Below are positions 6,256 through 8,655 of a stretch of 8,655 nt of DNA, one piece after another (the first letter of the stretch is position 1; the number at the start of each line of letters is the position of its first letter). The notes below the pieces were generated by a model that did no database searches, was not told the origin of the DNA, and saw only the letters and a list, made by a program, of their open reading frames with translations. A program made the position numbers and the translations under genes. The stretch covers positions 1-8,655 of the forward strand of contig JACKBR010000099.1 in assembly GCA_020634495.1 (NCBI GenBank), in the 5' to 3' direction. The DNA is from Ardenticatenaceae bacterium (GTDB lineage: Bacteria; Chloroflexota; Anaerolineae; Promineifilales; Promineifilaceae).

Positions 6256-7107
6256 ATGACAAAAGAATCGATTATTGCCAATATTCGAGAAGAGTATTTG
6301 CAGGATTTTTCATTTGCTGGGTCAACCGAGACATTTGTCGCCTCTCTTGATTCTCTCTTTGATCTTATTTATGAAGATGCGGTTGAGCGCTATTATAAAT
6401 CCCCTCCCTGGGATTTGCCCGGAGTACAGTTGGCTATCTGTTGTTTTTTATCCTGGGGAGAAGTAAGGTCTGTTGATGTGTTTACACGTCAGGCGGTCGA
6501 ATTGGGTTTTGACTATCCCGATCTGCGCCTGTTACTTTCCAAACAAATCTACGAAGAAATGGTTCACCATCAAATGTTTCGCAGAGCGGCAATTAAAATA
6601 GGTGGTGTTGATCCGCTAACGGTACCACCTCCGGCGGGAATCATGTCTATGTTCGATGCCTACAATGATGCGCTTGGAACAGACGATGTTCTAGAGAAAA
6701 TCTTCTACGGACAATTTTCCTCAGAAAGGGCTGCGATTCCTTCCTTCAAGCAAATTAAAGAATCTATGGCTGCCAGTCGGCGCGGCCTGCCGCCAGAGAT
6801 GAAAAAGGCTTTTGAGAGAGCCGAGAAAGATGAGCCCGGACACATTGCCGTGGGGCGTTGGGCCGCTGTGAAGCTTGCCGAACGAGGGGAAAAACAGCGT
6901 CAACGCATGTTGGAGCTGGCGCTCGACATTATTGGTATAACCATTAATTTATGGATTACTGAGACTAAAAATTATCCAGCTATCATCAAATTTGCTAGCT
7001 CGCTAGTAAAAGCGAAGGCAAAAGCAAAAATTGTTGGATTGCCAGAAGTTGATGATTCTGACTGGAACTTCTCTGTTGAAGACAATAGCTTCAAAAATGA
7101 AGGATAA
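6256..7107 (+). CDS. ferritin-like diiron protein, probable oxidase/oxygenase
   Basis: This 283-residue, mostly helical protein has a full ferritin-type carboxylate-bridged diiron ligand pattern on four helices. The ligands are E69 (WGEVRS), E101-x2-H104 (YEEMVHH), E157 (SSERAA) and E193-x2-H196 (DEPGHIAVG). This E, ExxH, E, ExxH order is typical of diiron oxygenases and oxidases such as AurF, MiaE, PaaA-like and R2-like proteins. At about 280 residues it is too long for a simple ferritin. The C-terminal tail has a Lys/Ala repeat (KAKAKAK, 252-258) and an acidic end. The reaction and substrate are unknown. In this operon it is a second oxidase fold beside the HDO-like gene and may carry a hydroxylation, N-oxygenation or desaturation step. 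Translation starts at ATG 6256 behind AAAGGAAA (6243-6250). It is the last intact gene of the operon, and no terminator hairpin is apparent after it. Confidence 0.8.
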   Translation: MTKESIIANIREEYLQDFSFAGSTETFVASLDSLFDLIYEDAVERYYKSPPWDLPGVQLAICCFLSWGEVRSVDVFTRQAVELGFDYPDLRLLLSKQIYEEMVHHQMFRRAAIKIGGVDPLTVPPPAGIMSMFDAYNDALGTDDVLEKIFYGQFSSERAAIPSFKQIKESMAASRRGLPPEMKKAFERAEKDEPGHIAVGRWAAVKLAERGEKQRQRMLELALDIIGITINLWITETKNYPAIIKFASSLVKAKAKAKIVGLPEVDDSDWNFSVEDNSFKNEG

Positions 7108-7111
7108 TCCA

Positions 7112-7267
7112 TTACACCAGAAGCACAAAAAGAAATGAAACATATTGAGCGGTAATAACATAACGCAAGTTAATCATCGCAAATACGATGTGATGTCCAC
7201 CTAGATAGTAGGGATCACGTCGCTCGAACCTTAACAACAAAGCGCAGAACTTATTGCAAATTCGGCT
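7112..7267 (-). mobile_element. C-terminal remnant of an IS transposase (IS4/IS5-like tail)
   Basis: The - strand is open from 7267 down to a stop at 7114-7112, about 51 residues with no start. It contains LLRFERRDPYYLGGHHIVFA followed by MINLRY (roughly 7160-7234). The pattern R-x-E-R-R-x-D-x-Y-L-x3-H-x-x-x-A-x-I-x-L-R-Y matches my memory of the C-terminal helix of DDE transposases of the IS4/IS5 type. The catalytic region is missing, and the piece stops about 10 bp before the ATPase homology at 7278. I take it as a truncated insertion sequence whose 3' end lies next to the operon end. I see no clear terminal inverted repeat or target duplication. The family assignment is from one short motif. 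Confidence 0.45.
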
Positions 7268-7277
7268 TCAGATTTAA

Positions 7278-7585
7278 CGCGACGTTGTTATTGCCATCGG
7301 CAGCGGCACAAATGTAGTGGTGGAATCTGCTGGGCTGATTCTGGTGCAGTCCAATCCGCTGGATATGGTAAAAATCATAACCTTGAGCAACGCCAGCCAG
7401 CGCAAGATGGTGCAAAACATCTGGTGGGCTGCCGGGTATAACATTGTTGTCATTCCACTGGCAGCGGGAATTCTAACTCCGTGGGCATCAACATGTCCCA
7501 GGCAGTGAGTGCCCTGGTGATATTCCCCTGCACGATTATTGTAGCAATTAATGCTCAACTGCTGCGCCGCGTATCATCTACCTGA
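7278..7585 (+). pseudogene. C-terminal fragment of a CopB-like heavy-metal P-type ATPase, frameshifted
   Basis: The fragment starts abruptly at [18 protein letters not shown] (7281-7334), the hinge region just before the last two transmembrane helices of P1B-type ATPases, where families normally read GxGTDVAxESA. It continues as a [13 protein letters not shown] block and [11 protein letters not shown] to about 7484. Homology then moves to the next frame ([13 protein letters not shown], then IIVAINAQLLRR, to 7570), with TGA at 7583-7585. The shift fits loss of one G in the GGG at 7483-7485. All upstream parts (metal-binding helices, actuator domain, DKTGT phosphorylation site) are absent. Intact CopB-type pumps export copper or silver. 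This one cannot function. It abuts the transposase remnant, which suggests that IS activity removed the 5' part. Confidence 0.8.
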
Positions 7586-7655
7586 GCTGAATAACCACCA
7601 AATGGCCTATGGGAAACAAACCATAACGCGCTATTTGTCGGATGCGTACAAACCT

Positions 7656-8181
7656 ATGATTAATGAGTCTCTGCGGCGACACTTTTTTGTGAATGAGAAT
7701 TTAACCATACGCTATCTAATTGTTTTGGCCTTATGGCTGGTTGGCAAGCAACCAGCCATAGACCCACTGCCGTATGTTGCGGATGGAACGGCCGTTCCTC
7801 TCAGACCTACCATTACGCCTGAAGAGATCAGCTTGGGAAAGGATGTTTACGTGCAAAACTGCGCCAGTTGCCACGGTGTGAACCTGGAAGGAGAGTCGAT
7901 TGGAAATCCCAGAATGAAGATGGCTTGTTTCGTGCGCCACCACATGACGCAAGTAGTCACACCTGGCACCAAGGCGACCCACCCTGCTGGAAGCAATTTA
8001 TGCTGGCAGCGCTGGTTTATCCGACATGAATGTTGGTGGTACAAGTAACATGCCTGCCTTTGCAGAAACCCTAAATGATGAAGAGATTACGGCCGTTTTA
8101 ACCTGCATCAAAAGCACCTGGTCAGAAGATATTCAAGATATCCAATGGGAGGCAACCCTACGTGAAGAAGTGCAGAATTGA
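7656..8181 (+). pseudogene. class I cytochrome c, broken by two single-base deletions
   Basis: Translation from ATG 7656 gives a hydrophobic leader (about residues 15-30, ending LWLVG), a linker, then EEISLGKDVYVQNCASCHG with the haem site CASCH at 7860-7874. Homology shifts frame at about 7896-7897 (DWKSQNEDGLFRAPPHD) and again at about 7979-7980 (TLLEAIYAGSAG). The third frame carries the methionine axial ligand region SNMPAFAETL (Met at 8050-8052) and DEEITAVL, and ends with TGA at 8179-8181. Each shift is explained by one lost base. The parts in order match a small membrane-attached monohaem cytochrome c of respiratory or copper-handling clusters. The leader looks like a lipoprotein signal, but the lipobox position has Lys31 where Cys is expected. 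The true start is uncertain, because the frame is open further upstream. No functional product is expected if the sequence is correct. Confidence 0.75.
7732..7760. repeat. perfect 12-bp inverted repeat in the cytochrome c pseudogene leader
   Basis: TATGGCTGGTTG (7732-7743) and CAACCAGCCATA (7749-7760) are exact complements around a 5-nt loop (GCAAG). It lies in the signal-peptide coding part, and the loop contains the Lys31 codon where a lipobox Cys would be expected. There is no T-run after it, so it is not an intrinsic terminator. Confidence 0.7.
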
Positions 8182-8233
8182 ACCTAAAATAACTGCTTAC
8201 GACCAATCTTAATGCGCAAAGCTAGGTGCTTTC

Positions 8234-8271
8234 TGCTATCATTGCCGCACCGTGATGGATTTTGGCAGGAG
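8234..8271 (+). promoter_or_regulatory. candidate extended -10 promoter and Shine-Dalgarno for the restriction gene
   Basis: TGCTATCAT at 8234-8242 fits an extended -10 element (TGnTATnAT). The -35 region (about 8213-8218, TGCGCA) is weak. AGGAG at 8267-8271 lies 11 nt before ATG 8283. This intergenic stretch (8182-8282) holds no other visible feature. The promoter is a by-eye match only. Confidence 0.35.
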
Positions 8272-8282
8272 TACCCTGTTTT

Positions 8283-8655
8283 ATGTCTGGACCCAATGAA
8301 TCCCAAACAAGAAAACTGTACATAGACAAAGCGTTGGCCCGTGCTGAATGGCATGTGGATAATCCCCATCAGGTGGGTCTCGAAATCCCCGTGGATGGTT
8401 TTGCCCCCGAGGTATGGCAACGACTAAATCACAAGCTGCATACCCTCCGTGAATCCGGCGTCAGTTATGATGCGTCGCTGCCCAGCGGCATCAGCGACTA
8501 TGTGCTAAAGCGGCCGAATGGCGAGGTCATTGCCGTGGTGGAAGCCAAACGCACCAGTGTCGATCCCCGGCTGGCGCAGGTGCAGACCGAATTTTACGTG
8601 GAGGAAATTGAAAAGCGGCAAAGTTTTCGGCCGTTTGCTTTCATGTCTAATGGGC
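8283..8655 (+). CDS. type I restriction enzyme R subunit-like protein, N-terminal nuclease domain (3' truncated by window)
   Basis: The frame is open from ATG 8283 to the right edge (124 residues seen). It matches the HsdR N-terminal PD-(D/E)xK nuclease domain. SDYVL (71-75) supplies the first acidic residue, D72. E87-A-K89 (VVEAKR) is the ExK motif. Q101-x3-Y105 (QTEFY) is the QxxxY motif typical of type I R subunits. LARAEWHV (18-25) matches the usual start region. Full-length proteins continue into SF2 helicase (DEAD/H) motors and cleave DNA when partnered with HsdM and HsdS. Those parts are outside the window, so a solitary restriction helicase is also possible. By eye the base composition is more GC-rich than the operon upstream, and the gene follows a pseudogene zone, which suits an acquired defence gene. 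Confidence 0.8.
   Translation, partial: MSGPNESQTRKLYIDKALARAEWHVDNPHQVGLEIPVDGFAPEVWQRLNHKLHTLRESGVSYDASLPSGISDYVLKRPNGEVIAVVEAKRTSVDPRLAQVQTEFYVEEIEKRQSFRPFAFMSNG

Noticed and set aside
7108..7155. In-frame continuation after the ferritin-like stop (ITPEAQKEMKHIER)
   Set aside because: It is protein-like but only 15 codons, and the - strand of the same bases carries a better-supported transposase tail. With the TAA stops used normally elsewhere, I treat it as a chance reading.
7274..7558. 94-residue reading frame on the - strand
   Set aside because: It is antisense to the P-type ATPase remnant, which has recognisable family blocks on the + strand.
8184..8420. 78-residue reading frame on the - strand
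   Set aside because: It covers the promoter region and start of the HsdR-like gene and shows no motif of its own.

Overview
The window looks like a bacterial chromosome segment of intermediate base composition. I lean towards a Chloroflexota (Anaerolineae-like) source, because a membrane-anchored multihaem cytochrome, a CopB-type ATPase tail, a lipoprotein-like class I cytochrome c and a surface-protein tail sit together. This is an impression and not a proof. No rRNA, tRNA or CRISPR array is visible. All intact genes lie on the + strand.

Layout. (1) 1-87 is the 3' end of a gene entering from the left. It is followed by an intergenic stretch with a perfect 13-bp inverted repeat. (2) 177-7107 is a tightly packed seven-gene run that reads as one operon. 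It holds an isoprenylcysteine-methyltransferase-like membrane enzyme, a membrane-anchored pentahaem cytochrome c, a haem-oxygenase-like (HDO/TenA/PqqC fold) enzyme with an in-frame TAA, a UbiA-family prenyltransferase, a soluble SAM methyltransferase, an AlkZ/YcaQ-like winged-helix protein, and a ferritin-like diiron protein with a complete ligand set. Junctions are a 4-bp overlap, 19 bp, 45 bp, 2 bp, a 16-bp overlap and 18 bp. (3) 7108-8181 is a gene graveyard: the C-terminal tail of an IS transposase on the - strand, a 5'-truncated and frameshifted P-type ATPase tail, and a class I cytochrome c gene broken by two single-base deletions. (4) 8283 to the right edge is the N-terminal nuclease domain of a restriction enzyme R subunit (HsdR-like), cut by the window end.

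How the genes may work together. The core 2634-7107 combines two non-haem diiron-type oxidase folds, a prenyltransferase, a methyltransferase and a DNA-glycosylase-family protein. This resembles a small pathway that oxidises, prenylates and methylates an aromatic or lipid substrate. The glycosylase-like protein could be a self-resistance factor, as AlkZ is in azinomycin producers, or it could be incidental. An alternative is a modified quinone made for the redox chain represented by the b/c-type cytochrome at the start of the operon. Neither is proven. In the HDO gene, the nonsense codon and a Gly where one metal ligand is expected suggest that this step may be lost or altered in this strain.
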